Shown: in pieces, positions 32,435 to 40,476 of the stretch
Numbering within the stretch: position 1 is the stretch's first letter
Layout of the letters: the number at the start of each line of letters is the position of its first letter
NCBI RefSeq assembly: GCF_022179325.1
Contig: NZ_BPQQ01000028.1
Location: 1-42,322, forward strand
Length of the DNA stretch: 42,322 nt
DNA from: Methylobacterium isbiliense
GTDB lineage: Bacteria; Pseudomonadota; Alphaproteobacteria; Rhizobiales; Beijerinckiaceae
Direction of reading: 5' to 3'
The notes under the pieces: generated by a model
The model's input: only the letters and a program-made list of their open reading frames with translations
Database searches by the model: none
Told to the model about the DNA's origin: nothing
Program-made: the position numbers and the translations under genes

Positions 32435-32836
32435 TCAAGGCTTGCTGAAGCAGGGACCAAGGCCGCAGCGCGGGCATAACCGCGGATAGGGCAGCCCCTG
32501 CGCCTTGAGTTCACAACTAGCCGCCACACCCACGTTCGAGGCCTTCAGGGGCGCTGGCTTCTCGGGAGGGCGCGGCGCCAGTCGCAGCAGCGCCGGTGAC
32601 AGCCATGCGGTCTGCAACGCGCCCGCATTGGTCCATGTGACCTCGATCTGCGGCATCTCGGTGCGCATGGAGAGCGCCGTGACCGTCATGGACAGGGCGT
32701 CGCTCTCGTCGTGCACGAGCATGACCCGATCCCCGATGGCGAAGGGGGATGCGAAGGTGGCGCGAGGAGGCTCTTGGCCCCCTGGTGGCATCGCGACGCC
32801 GACGGCGAAGTGCAGGAGGCTGTTGCCGGTCGCCAT
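32435..32836 (-). CDS. Hypothetical protein with C-terminal CPRCGLGPC motif
   Basis: 133 aa from the ATG at 32836 in a TGATG overlap with the MucR-like stop. Residues about 30-85 look like a beta-barrel domain (ATFASPFAIGDRVMLVHDES, then PQIEVTWTNAGALQTAWLSP), resembling small phage proteins that bind nucleic acid or modify transcription, but no family is certain. The C-terminus ends CPRCGLGPCFSKP, nearly the same as the 76-aa protein at 22102-22332. Confidence 0.6.
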   Translation of the reverse strand: MATGNSLLHFAVGVAMPPGGQEPPRATFASPFAIGDRVMLVHDESDALSMTVTALSMRTEMPQIEVTWTNAGALQTAWLSPALLRLAPRPPEKPAPLKASNVGVAASCELKAQGLPYPRLCPRCGLGPCFSKP

Positions 32837-33288
32837 CACGCCGCCTCGCTACCCACGAGCCGCGGCCCGGCCTTGCGCCCCAGCCCCGCCGCCTTCGCCA
32901 GCTCGCTCCGCTGCGCCGCGTAGTTCGCGGCGGTCATCGGGTAGTTGTACCCCAGCCCGAACCGCGCCCGGTACGCCTCCGGCGTCATCCCATGCGTGCC
33001 GAGGTGGCGCTTCAGGGTCTTGTACGGCTTGCCGTCCAGGAAGCTGATCAGGGCCTCGGGCGTAACCGAGCGGCGGATCTCGGCGGGGGTCTTGTGCTCG
33101 CTCGGCGCCACGGGCTCCGCGGGCTGGCCCAAGCCAGCGAGCGCGCCGTGCACCGAGGCGATCAGCCCGGGCAGGTCGGCGGCGGGGACGGCGTTGCGCT
33201 GGACGTAGGCCGCGACGAGGGTCGCCGTGGTCATGACCAGCAGCGGCCGGGAGGCGTCGAGGGCGAGGGTGAGCTTGTCATCGGGCAT
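32836..33288 (-). CDS. Ros/MucR-family transcriptional regulator, zinc-site Cys lost
   Basis: 150 aa. Residues about 70-140 carry the Ros/MucR core: RRSVTPEALISFLDGKPYKT, then LKRHLGTHGMTPEAYRARFG and YNYPMTAANYAAQRSELAKA. Relative to Ros, the two Cys ligands are Ser82 and Asp85, while His95 and His99 remain. Some rhizobial homologues also lack them and fold without zinc. It binds AT-containing DNA and probably controls early or late genes. AGGAG 7-8 nt upstream of the ATG is inside the adjacent repeat array. Confidence 0.85.
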   Translation of the reverse strand: MPDDKLTLALDASRPLLVMTTATLVAAYVQRNAVPAADLPGLIASVHGALAGLGQPAEPVAPSEHKTPAEIRRSVTPEALISFLDGKPYKTLKRHLGTHGMTPEAYRARFGLGYNYPMTAANYAAQRSELAKAAGLGRKAGPRLVGSEAA

Positions 33289-33298
33289 ACACGATCTC

Positions 33299-33592
33299 CT
33301 AAGTCGTTGATCTGCTTACGTTTCCCACTTTTCCCGGATTTTTCCCGCGCTCAATATCCCCTAAGTGCTTGATCCATTTATCTTTCCCGTTTTCCCGTTT
33401 TTCCCGGAGGTAGAGGAGATACTAAGGGGCGTGTTTTCGTCCGGGATCACGGATCTCCATTGCTCTCTCGCGTGCATGCGCACGCGCGTCGTGTCTCCTG
33501 TCAGGGCGGGAAAAGCGGGAAAACGGGAAACCCTTCTGGATCAATGACTTGATCCATTCCCGATCCGGGAAAATCGCGGGAAAAACGGGAAA
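33299..33592. repeat. Mirror-symmetric array of 12 TTTCCC/GGGAAA boxes: candidate origin or control site
   Basis: This accounts for the 325-bp gap 33289-33613. Left half: TTTCCC at 33321, 33330, 33341 and at 33383, 33391, 33400. Right half: GGGAAA at 33508, 33517, 33525 and at 33567, 33578, 33587. The spacings 9, 11 and 8, 9 on the left mirror 9, 8 and 11, 9 on the right exactly about position 33456.5. AAGTnnTTGATC(C/T) precedes the first box by 20 nt at 33301 and 33363, and in inverse at 33550. A perfect GGATCAA-TGAC-TTGATCC dyad lies at 33538-33555. The central 90 bp have no ORF. An iteron origin or multisite operator is suggested. Confidence 0.8.
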
Positions 33593-33613
33593 ATCGCCCC
33601 GTTCGGGCTTGCC

Positions 33614-36502
33614 TCATGAGGCCGCCCTCCCCTGCGACGGGTATTGAACGACGTTCGCGGCCTCACGGCCGAACTCCGGCCGCTTCAGCGCGTAGGCCTG
33701 CACCTTGCCGAGCCCCTTCACGTACCGGAGGTACGGCCGGCCATCCTTCTCCTCGCGCCAGAGCAGGCCGTCCCGCCGCAGCAGCCCGGCGGTCGCCTCC
33801 TCGGTCATGACGTTGCCGGCCGCCGCCCGCAGCTTCTCCCGCAGCACGTAGACGGCATCCTCATCGAACCAGCCCTCGGCCTCGCGGGAGCCGCCCTGGG
33901 CGCCGACCTCCCGGATCGTCACGCCCCAGCGCTGAGCCACCCAGGCCCGCAGCGCCGCCAGCGCCTGCTCCTCAGGATCGAGCGCCCGGGCATCGCTCGA
34001 TTTCGAGAACCGGCCCCACGCCCACGCCACGCAGGAGCGCACCGGCGTCTCGCGCGGCAGCAGCCCGTAGGCCACCGCCATTTCACCCGCACGACGCAAA
34101 AGCGCGAACGAGGTGGCCGCACGCACCCGCGTGCTGTCGGCTGTCGTCCCGGCGATGCGCCTGGCATCGGCCAGGATCTCTTCGCGAAGGGCGACCGGGT
34201 GCAGGTGCAGGCCCTCGCCCAGCAGTCCTCGGATGAAGGCCGGGCCCGCGTGTCCAAAGTGGCGATCGACGGCCGCGATCCGGTCGAGCGTTTCGCGCGG
34301 CACTGAGCGGTTGACCGTCGTGACGTCGATGTCCGCGAAGCGCGCCGCCATGCCGGCGATCCAGTCGCCGCGCTCGTCGGTCTTGACCTTCTCCTCCAGC
34401 GAGCACTCCGCCGAGAGGATGACGAAGGTCGACCACGTGTAGATCTCCTTCAGCGTCGCATCCGCCGTCATCCGGCGGCGGCCGGCGCCGCTCGCGAAGG
34501 TGTAGATCATCTGGGCCACCTCGGGCCCGGTGACGTTGGCGAGATCGTCGAGCGACAGCACCGTGCCGTTCGCGCGAGCGGCGAGCGCCTCCATGGCGTT
34601 CACGGTCGACTTCGCCGATTGAGCGAGCCCGGGCTTGCGCAGATCCGGCGTGGACCATGCCGACACGGCGAGCTTCTGCGCCGTCGTCTTCCCGCTCGTC
34701 GAGAGACCCGAGAGGTTGATGCCGTGCGTGTCGATGCCGATCAGCGAGGCGATCACGCCGGCGAACGCGGCGCAGGCCCCGAGCGTCCAATGCTCGCAGG
34801 CCTCGGCGTTGACCGCCTCCGCGACCGCGTCGCGCCAGCCGTCGAGCGTGCCGCTGCGCGCGATGGCGGGCGGCATCCGCGTCGTGACCGACAGCTCGTA
34901 GGCCAGATCGGCCAGTGTGCCGATCACCTCGCCGTCGGGGCAGACAAAAAACGGGTCGGGCACGCCCGGCAGCTCGTGCCAGCCGGGCTGGGAGACGACG
35001 AGAATCTCGGCCTTCGGGTCCGCCGCCTTGAGCGCGCGCACCGCGATGTGCTCGCCGTCGTCCTCCGTGCGCAGACCCGCCGCGAACAGCAGGGCGCGGA
35101 TCTCGCCGCCGCCCTGTCGAGCAAGGTCGCCGCGCTCGATGTCGATGTGGCGCGGCCGCCCGTTCATGTCCTCGACCGCGATGCGCAGGCCGTAGGCGTC
35201 CTCGCGATCCAGATAGCGGATGCGGGCCGTCATGCCGAACGGGGTGGCGACCGGCACGACGACGGCCGGGGCCTCCCGGCGCTTTGCGGGCACCTCCTTG
35301 TGCACCATCACCCGGCCGCGGTGGCGCTCGTAGAACAGCGGCGGCGATGCGAGGCGCGGCAGGGGATAGAGCGCGGCGATCCGGTCGAGCTCCTCGTCGC
35401 CGGTCCCGTCGTCCTCAGCGCCGCTCGCCGCAGCATCCTCGCGGCGCTGGCGGCGGCGCTCGTCGCGCTCTGCGCGCGCCCGGACCTCCGACAGATCGCG
35501 CGGCCGACGCAGACCGGCCCGCAGGCCCGAATCGATCGTGTCGAGCGCGGCCTTCAGCCCATCGTCCTTCACGAGCCCGCAGGCCTCGGCCGCGCCGCGC
35601 AGGGCCTCGCGCACCTCACTTTCGGCGAGCGCACCCACCGCCACGAGGCCGCCGAGCTTCAACGCTGCGGTGTTGAGCGCGTTGTTGCGCCCGCCGCCCG
35701 GAGCCCCCGAGACCGCGGCGACCTCCTTGTCGAGCGCGCCCCGGCCGTAGCGCAGCACCGCCGCTTCACCGAGGCCCAGCGCCGCGGAAGGCTCGACGTT
35801 CCGAGGCTCCCGCGGCGCCCACGGACCGCGCGCGCTCGCCTCTGCCTTCGCGTCGCGCGCCGCCTTCGCTTCCTCCTTGCGCATCAGCCGCGCGAGCGCC
35901 TCGGTCGGCGGGCTCAACCCATCCTCCGGCCCGGGACACCACGTGTAAGCCCGGCCATCCTCCCGCACCGAGGGCGGCACGATGACGTAGCCGCCCTCGC
36001 CGCGCACATCGACTGCGGCTCCTTTCGGCTTGCGCCCGTCCTCGCGCGTCGCGCCCTCCGGCGGCGGGATGTGGAGCGCCGGGCTGACGTTCGCCCCGTT
36101 GCCGATGGGGGCCGCAGGATCCGAGGCGAACCAGAGGTGGAAGCCGCCCGACCCGGTCTCGACCATCGCCGTGTCGGGAAGCCCGCCGACATGATCGCGC
36201 AGCCGCTCGACATAGGCCGCGCCGGTGATCACCTGCGGGTCGCCGAGATCGAGATCGATGACGTCGCCGGTACGGGATCCGGTCGGCACGCCGATCATCG
36301 CCTTGGGGTGCTTGCCCCACCACGCGCGGATCTGCTCCACGTCCGTGGTCGCGAGATAGAGCCCGCCGTCCTTCGCGCCGGGCGCGCTCTCCTTGCGCGT
36401 GAGCGGCTGCTTGGTCTTGGGCGAGCACGGGAAGACGGGCCAGCCCCGATCGGCGTAGGCGAGCGCCGCGAGCAGCAGCGCGTTGTCGGTCGGCGCCGTC
36501 AT
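33614..36502 (-). CDS. Primase-helicase: PrimPol domain plus DUF927/superfamily helicase domain
   Basis: 962 aa. Residues about 8-205 form a bifunctional primase/polymerase (AEP) domain: GWPVFPCSPKTKQPL, catalytic DLD (Asp83, Asp85) and SGGFHLWF (His122). Residues 205-380 are a linker and helix region (EVREALRGAA). Residues about 385-900 are a DUF927-type helicase with Walker A STSGKTT (about 601-607) and Walker B VLSLDD (about 655). It would prime and unwind phage DNA. It overlaps the helicase gene by 4 nt, and its end adjoins the twelve-box array. Confidence 0.9.
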   Translation of the reverse strand: MTAPTDNALLLAALAYADRGWPVFPCSPKTKQPLTRKESAPGAKDGGLYLATTDVEQIRAWWGKHPKAMIGVPTGSRTGDVIDLDLGDPQVITGAAYVERLRDHVGGLPDTAMVETGSGGFHLWFASDPAAPIGNGANVSPALHIPPPEGATREDGRKPKGAAVDVRGEGGYVIVPPSVREDGRAYTWCPGPEDGLSPPTEALARLMRKEEAKAARDAKAEASARGPWAPREPRNVEPSAALGLGEAAVLRYGRGALDKEVAAVSGAPGGGRNNALNTAALKLGGLVAVGALAESEVREALRGAAEACGLVKDDGLKAALDTIDSGLRAGLRRPRDLSEVRARAERDERRRQRREDAAASGAEDDGTGDEELDRIAALYPLPRLASPPLFYERHRGRVMVHKEVPAKRREAPAVVVPVATPFGMTARIRYLDREDAYGLRIAVEDMNGRPRHIDIERGDLARQGGGEIRALLFAAGLRTEDDGEHIAVRALKAADPKAEILVVSQPGWHELPGVPDPFFVCPDGEVIGTLADLAYELSVTTRMPPAIARSGTLDGWRDAVAEAVNAEACEHWTLGACAAFAGVIASLIGIDTHGINLSGLSTSGKTTAQKLAVSAWSTPDLRKPGLAQSAKSTVNAMEALAARANGTVLSLDDLANVTGPEVAQMIYTFASGAGRRRMTADATLKEIYTWSTFVILSAECSLEEKVKTDERGDWIAGMAARFADIDVTTVNRSVPRETLDRIAAVDRHFGHAGPAFIRGLLGEGLHLHPVALREEILADARRIAGTTADSTRVRAATSFALLRRAGEMAVAYGLLPRETPVRSCVAWAWGRFSKSSDARALDPEEQALAALRAWVAQRWGVTIREVGAQGGSREAEGWFDEDAVYVLREKLRAAAGNVMTEEATAGLLRRDGLLWREEKDGRPYLRYVKGLGKVQAYALKRPEFGREAANVVQYPSQGRAAS

Positions 36503-37617
36503 GACAGCACCACCGTCACGCGCTCGGCGGCGCGCGTCAGGCCAGTATACAAGTGCCGGGATCTGTTATCCCGGAACGCACCGCTCTCATCGATGAGCAG
36601 CACGTCGTCCCACTGCGAGCCCTGCGCCTTGTGCACGGTGAGCGCGTACCCGTAGGTGAACTCGTCGGAGCTGCGTCGCTCCGCGGCCGGGATGGTCTCC
36701 TCGCACCCCTCGAAGAACTCGTGTCGGACGTAGACGTCGGCGCGCTGCCCCTCGACGTCGCACGAGGCCACGCGCAGGTCGACGCCGTCCTCGTCGAAGC
36801 CCTCGACCTCGGCGACGTCCCAGAGGCCGCCGTTGAGGAGGCCCTTCTCTTTGCTGTTGCGCAGGCACACGAGCCGGTCGCCGACCTCCGGGTAGTCGGG
36901 ATCGCGGCCGAGCCTCCGCCGCGCCCTCGCGTTGAGCGCGCGGCGGGTCCGGTTCATCCCGACCAGGATCTGATCGGAACCGGCCTCGACCTCCGGCGTG
37001 AAGCGCGCGATGTCGATGACGCGGCTGTTCCCGTACTCGCCGCGCGCGAGGCGACCGCCGTTCCGCACCTTCGTCGACAGGTGGATGATCGGGTTGTCCG
37101 CCGCCTGACGGTGGATCTCGGTGAGCATCACGTCCGGGTCGGCGGCGATGAAGTAGCCGTCGCCCCGCACCGGCGGCAGCTGCGCGGGATCGCCGAGCAC
37201 CAGGATGGGCGTGCCGAAGGACAGGAGATCCTGGGCGAGCTTCTCGTTCACCATCGAGCACTCGTCCACGATGACGAGCGCGGCACCGGCCACGGCCGAG
37301 AAGGGGTCGAGGCCGTAGCGGATCTTGACGCCGACCACGTTGCCCTGCGCGTCCCGCTCCTCGATCTCGAAGGCGCGGTAGATCAGGCTGTGGATGGTCG
37401 AGGCGCCCTCGCAGCCCTTGGACCGCAGCACGAGCGCGGCCTTGCCGGTGAAGGCGGCGAACAGGACGGCGCCGCGCACGTCCGCCGCGGCCGCGCGGGC
37501 GAGCGTGGTCTTGCCGGTGCCGGCGTAGCCGAACAGCCGGAAGATCTGCTGTCCGCGGGTGCGCCGCCACGCCGCGATCTCGCGGAGCGCGCGGTCCTGT
37601 TGAGCAGACCACGTCAT
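36499..37617 (-). CDS. RecD/Dda-like SF1 DNA helicase
   Basis: 372 aa. Walker A at 30-38 (GYAGTGKTT), Walker B at about 114-119 (LVIVDE), motif III GDPAQLPPV (142-150), and C-terminal UvrD_C_2 motif YGYALTVHKAQGSQWDD. Belongs to the Dda/RecD2-type 5'-3' helicases, used in phage replication or recombination. Coupled by ATGA overlaps to both neighbours in the replication operon. Confidence 0.9.
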   Translation of the reverse strand: MTWSAQQDRALREIAAWRRTRGQQIFRLFGYAGTGKTTLARAAAADVRGAVLFAAFTGKAALVLRSKGCEGASTIHSLIYRAFEIEERDAQGNVVGVKIRYGLDPFSAVAGAALVIVDECSMVNEKLAQDLLSFGTPILVLGDPAQLPPVRGDGYFIAADPDVMLTEIHRQAADNPIIHLSTKVRNGGRLARGEYGNSRVIDIARFTPEVEAGSDQILVGMNRTRRALNARARRRLGRDPDYPEVGDRLVCLRNSKEKGLLNGGLWDVAEVEGFDEDGVDLRVASCDVEGQRADVYVRHEFFEGCEETIPAAERRSSDEFTYGYALTVHKAQGSQWDDVLLIDESGAFRDNRSRHLYTGLTRAAERVTVVLS

Positions 37618-37934
37618 GCGGCCGCTCCGTCGGTGCGCGTGTCGAGCGCCCGCAGCACGGCCGCGCTGAACGCGTCGCCGACCGCCTTCGAATCGAACTC
37701 GAACACCGCCGCGTACTGGATCTTGCCGTCCTTGCGGACGAGCTCCTGGTCACGGCTGATCTGCGCCTTCGAGGGCAGGCCGATCCAGCGCTTGCCGTGG
37801 CTCTCGTGCACGGTGCAGTCGCGGATGGTGAGCCGCATCGCAGGGATGCGCACCGTCACGAATCCCTTCAGGCTGTTGCGCTCCATCGCCTTAAACGAGA
37901 CGATCTCGACCGCGAGCTTCCCGGTCTCGCTCAT
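37614..37934 (-). CDS. SpoVG-like nucleic-acid-binding protein
   Basis: 106 aa from the ATG at 37934; the upstream extension overlaps the next gene in a noise frame. The order VEIVSFKAMERNSLKGFVTV, then MRLTIRDCTVHES, then KRWIGLPSKAQ and FDSKAVGDAFSAAVLRALD follows the SpoVG fold: beta hairpin, GLPS and a C-terminal helix. SpoVG proteins bind DNA or RNA and act as regulators. Here, between helicase and methyltransferase genes, a replication accessory role is plausible. Confidence 0.65.
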   Translation of the reverse strand: MSETGKLAVEIVSFKAMERNSLKGFVTVRIPAMRLTIRDCTVHESHGKRWIGLPSKAQISRDQELVRKDGKIQYAAVFEFDSKAVGDAFSAAVLRALDTRTDGAAA

Positions 37935-38254
37935 GCGGCAGCTCCCGACGTCGCCTGCGCCGCCTCGAGCTGCGCGATCTTCTCGTGAATGACTTCGCGG
38001 ACGCGGCGCTCGCCGCCCGGCATCAGCGCGGCGAGGCGGGCGAGGTCGGCGAGCAGCTCCAGCCCGTCTTCCATGGCCTCGGGGATGTCGACCCAGCGCC
38101 AGGGGTCGACCTTGAAGGCGTCGTTGTCCCCGAACCGCGCCAAGTACGACCAGTAACCGAGCGGCTTGGACTTGATGGCGTAAGTCGTGCACTCAACGAT
38201 CCGGCCGATGGGCACCGGACGGCTCGGGTGCTTGGGGTCGTAGGCGGTGGCCAT
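37931..38254 (-). CDS. Hypothetical protein of the replication operon
   Basis: 107 aa from the ATG at 38254. N-terminal beta-rich part (HPSRPVPIGRIVECTTYAIK, then YWSYLARFGDNDAFKVDP) and a C-terminal helix (RVREVIHEKIAQLEAAQA). Coupled by 4 nt to the SpoVG-like gene. Function not recognised. Confidence 0.65.
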   Translation of the reverse strand: MATAYDPKHPSRPVPIGRIVECTTYAIKSKPLGYWSYLARFGDNDAFKVDPWRWVDIPEAMEDGLELLADLARLAALMPGGERRVREVIHEKIAQLEAAQATSGAAA

Positions 38255-38258
38255 GGCG

Positions 38259-38936
38259 CTACTCCGCGGCCGTGAGAAGGGGAGCGGCGGACGGCGCACC
38301 GAAGCGCGCGGCGTCGTCGGGCCGGGTGAGCGCGTGGCGCTGCCCGGGCGGGATGTGCAGGATCGGCAGCGGATCGACGAGGCGCGACCAGCAGAACCAC
38401 GCGTAGGCCGTCGCCGTGGTCCCGTTCGGCTCCCACCGACCGCGATGCATCGGCAGGCGCTCCACGTAGGGAGCGAACAGCGTCGGCGGCCGGTGCCGGA
38501 ACAGGCGCGCGTAGCGCTCGGCCCCCTCGTTCCAAGCCGTGCGGCAGAGGCAAGCGACGATCGGCGCGAGATCCAGCGCGCGCAGCACGAAGTCGACCGC
38601 CACGTTGAAGGGCGGGTTGAAGATGATCGCCTCGACGTCGGTGCGGATCACCGTCGCAGGGTCCAGAAAGTCGGCGACCGGGTAGCCGCGGCCGTAGTCG
38701 AACACGTCCGAGGCGTGGATCTCGGGAATCGCCTCGCGCAGCACCTCGGCCATGTGCCCCTCACCGCAGCAGGGATCCCACGCGGTCGCGATGGCATGCG
38801 GCGACAGGCGCGGCAGGACATGGCGCACGAAGGCGCGCGTGCCCCACGGGGCGGTCGGGAAAAAGTCGAGGCTGTCCGGCGGCTCGCGCCGGGACGACAT
38901 GACGGACGCGCCGCCGGAGGGGACGATCACCGACAT
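38259..38936 (-). CDS. DNA N6-adenine-type methyltransferase
   Basis: 225 aa from the ATG at 38936; Met13 is an alternative. Motif I is WDPCCGEGH (Asp54 to His61) and motif IV is NPPF (107-110), the N6-adenine or N4-cytosine class. FFPTAPWGTRAF near the N-terminus is typical of phage methyltransferases that protect DNA. No restriction partner is seen. It overlaps the upstream gene by 10 nt. Confidence 0.85.
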   Translation of the reverse strand: MSVIVPSGGASVMSSRREPPDSLDFFPTAPWGTRAFVRHVLPRLSPHAIATAWDPCCGEGHMAEVLREAIPEIHASDVFDYGRGYPVADFLDPATVIRTDVEAIIFNPPFNVAVDFVLRALDLAPIVACLCRTAWNEGAERYARLFRHRPPTLFAPYVERLPMHRGRWEPNGTTATAYAWFCWSRLVDPLPILHIPPGQRHALTRPDDAARFGAPSAAPLLTAAE

Positions 38937-39370
38937 CCGAGAATCCCCTTGATCTGCTCGAAGGCCCGCGGCGGATCCCCGACCACGCCATCGTTGAATG
39001 GCGGCAATCCATTCCGCTCCCGCATCAGCGCGATCCGCCGCCCGATCAGGCTCAGCAGGTCGTGCCGCGCGTTCCGGTCCATGCCCTGGATCCACTCGGC
39101 CGCCGCGACGCGCGCGACCAGCACCGGCCCGTCGGCCAAGCCCATCGCCTTCATGAACCGGTCCAGCTCGCGCACCTGCGCGCCGTGCGGACCGTCGAGC
39201 AGCGCCTGCAGCTTGCCCCGCTTCCACGCGCGGTACTGCTTCGACAGCTGCTCGTCCTCGCGCAGCTTCTTCTCGGCCGCCAGCCCGAGGCTCATCTGGC
39301 CCGGGCGGCCCGCAGCGCGCGGCGCGGCGCGGCGCTGACGGTGCTCGGCGTGAGGCTGGAGCGCCGCCAT
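38927..39370 (-). CDS. Hypothetical protein of the replication operon
   Basis: 147 aa. Charged helical body (KKLREDEQLSKQYRAWKRGK, then GAQVRELDRFMKAMG, then DLLSLIGRRIALMRERNGLP). It starts 2 nt after the VRR-NUC stop. Not recognised. A middle start (Met26) is possible because the first 25 residues are Arg/Ala/Gln-rich. Confidence 0.6.
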   Translation of the reverse strand: MAALQPHAEHRQRRAAPRAAGRPGQMSLGLAAEKKLREDEQLSKQYRAWKRGKLQALLDGPHGAQVRELDRFMKAMGLADGPVLVARVAAAEWIQGMDRNARHDLLSLIGRRIALMRERNGLPPFNDGVVGDPPRAFEQIKGILGCR

Positions 39371-39372
39371 GC

Positions 39373-39786
39373 TCAGAACTCCGTCGCCGGCTCGGGCCGG
39401 GCGCCGCGGCGGGGCGCGAGCCCGAAGGCGGCCCCGGCAGCGATGGCGTCCTCGACGGTGTCCACGACGGCGACGTGGAAGCCGCGCTCGCGCAGGTCGG
39501 GCACGACGCGCTTCTGATCGGTGGACAGGCTGGCGAACCGCTCGCCCGGCGCTACGGCGCGCTCGCGCGCCTGCACCTTGTCCTTGACCTCGAGATGGAA
39601 GGCGCGGCCGTCGCGGCCGTAGACGATCAGGTCGGGGTGACCGGTGAGCAGCCCCATGCGCTTCGTCGCGCCGGCCTCAACCAACCCGCGGCGGCCTTGG
39701 TTCGGCACGTGCGAGATGAGGCAGTCGAAGCGGTGGTGCAGCGCGATGACGATCGCGATCTGGAGGTTCTGCTCGGGGCGCGTCAT
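39373..39786 (-). CDS. VRR-NUC domain nuclease
   Basis: 137 aa. The PD-(D/E)xK core of the VRR-NUC family is visible: Glu5 in the first helix, GHPDLIVY (Asp52), then LEVKDK (Glu66, Lys68), and a C-terminal helix. These proteins are structure-specific or Holliday-junction-type nucleases of phages. It lies between the hypothetical genes and helicase of the early operon and overlaps its upstream neighbour by 4 nt. Confidence 0.9.
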   Translation of the reverse strand: MTRPEQNLQIAIVIALHHRFDCLISHVPNQGRRGLVEAGATKRMGLLTGHPDLIVYGRDGRAFHLEVKDKVQARERAVAPGERFASLSTDQKRVVPDLRERGFHVAVVDTVEDAIAAGAAFGLAPRRGARPEPATEF

Positions 39787-40022
39787 GCGGCGTCCTCCGC
39801 CGCTGCCTCGACCTCTGCGGCGGCCAGCGTCAGCCGCTCCGCGAGGTGCCTTGCATCGACCGGCTCCAGCACGACATCCGCGCAGCCACCGCCCGCCTGA
39901 GAGGCAGCGAGCAGCACGCGACCATTGTCGAGGATGAGGGTCACGCGCGAGACGCCGCGCTCGGTGATGAGGGCGAGGCCGGCGCCGTCATGCCGGATGA
40001 GGGCTTGCGCGCCGTCAGCCAC
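39783..40022 (-). CDS. Small hypothetical early protein
   Basis: 79 aa starting with GTG at 40022. Beta-rich first half (GLALITERGVSRVTLILDNG), then helix (DARHLAERLTLAAAEVEAAA). Overlaps its neighbours by 8 and 4 nt. Not recognised. Confidence 0.6.
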   Translation of the reverse strand: MADGAQALIRHDGAGLALITERGVSRVTLILDNGRVLLAASQAGGGCADVVLEPVDARHLAERLTLAAAEVEAAAEDAA

Positions 40023-40476
40023 GGGTCACCCGCGCGGCGGCCGTCGACCCGTACGCATCCATCGCCTCTTGCGCGTCCAGAGCCGCGGCAGCCACTCGGG
40101 CGGCGCTTCCGCCCGCACGCGCCGCTCCTCGGCGCGCCGGACCGTCCACGCCATCACGAGCCGGGCGACCGCCCTCCACAACCGCATGGCGTATGCTCCT
40201 CAGCACGTCTGCGCGTGCCTCTTCGTGTTCTGCTGCGGCCTCGATCCGGGCGCAGAGCCGGTCGTAGAGCGCTGCGATGTTCAGGGCGTCGTGCAGGTCG
40301 ATCCGCACCAGCGGGCTGCGGCCGATGACGCGGCGCACCCAGGTCGGCGACCGGGCAATCTCCTGCCCGACCGTCTGATAGGCGCGCATCTTGGAGCCGT
40401 GCGCAGAGGCAAGCACGTCGACGATGCCGACGAGCTTGGAGCGCTTCTGCTCTACGGCCTGCTCATAAGTGATCAT
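40015..40476 (-). CDS. Putative early regulator with HTH-like segment
   Basis: 153 aa from the ATG at 40476. Residues about 3-75 (EQAVEQKRSKLVGIVDVLAS, then KMRAYQTVGQEIARSPTWVR, then RVIGRSPLVRIDLHDALNIA) show an HTH-like segment with a TxVxxxIxxSPxxVRRxIGR pattern, seen in small phage regulators of Methylobacterium-like phages. The C-terminal half is low-complexity Ala/Arg/Gly. A TTGATCAA palindrome lies 31 bp upstream of its start. Confidence 0.6.
   Translation of the reverse strand: MITYEQAVEQKRSKLVGIVDVLASAHGSKMRAYQTVGQEIARSPTWVRRVIGRSPLVRIDLHDALNIAALYDRLCARIEAAAEHEEARADVLRSIRHAVVEGGRPARDGVDGPARRGAARAGGSAARVAAAALDAQEAMDAYGSTAAARVTRG

Noticed and set aside
33299-33592. CRISPR array
   Set aside because: The boxes are 6-7 bp with 8-11 bp phasing and mirror symmetry, not long repeats with unique spacers.
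34619-36655. A 678-codon plus-strand open frame
   Set aside because: Antisense to the primase-helicase, whose PrimPol and Walker motifs are clear; the plus frame shows no domain.
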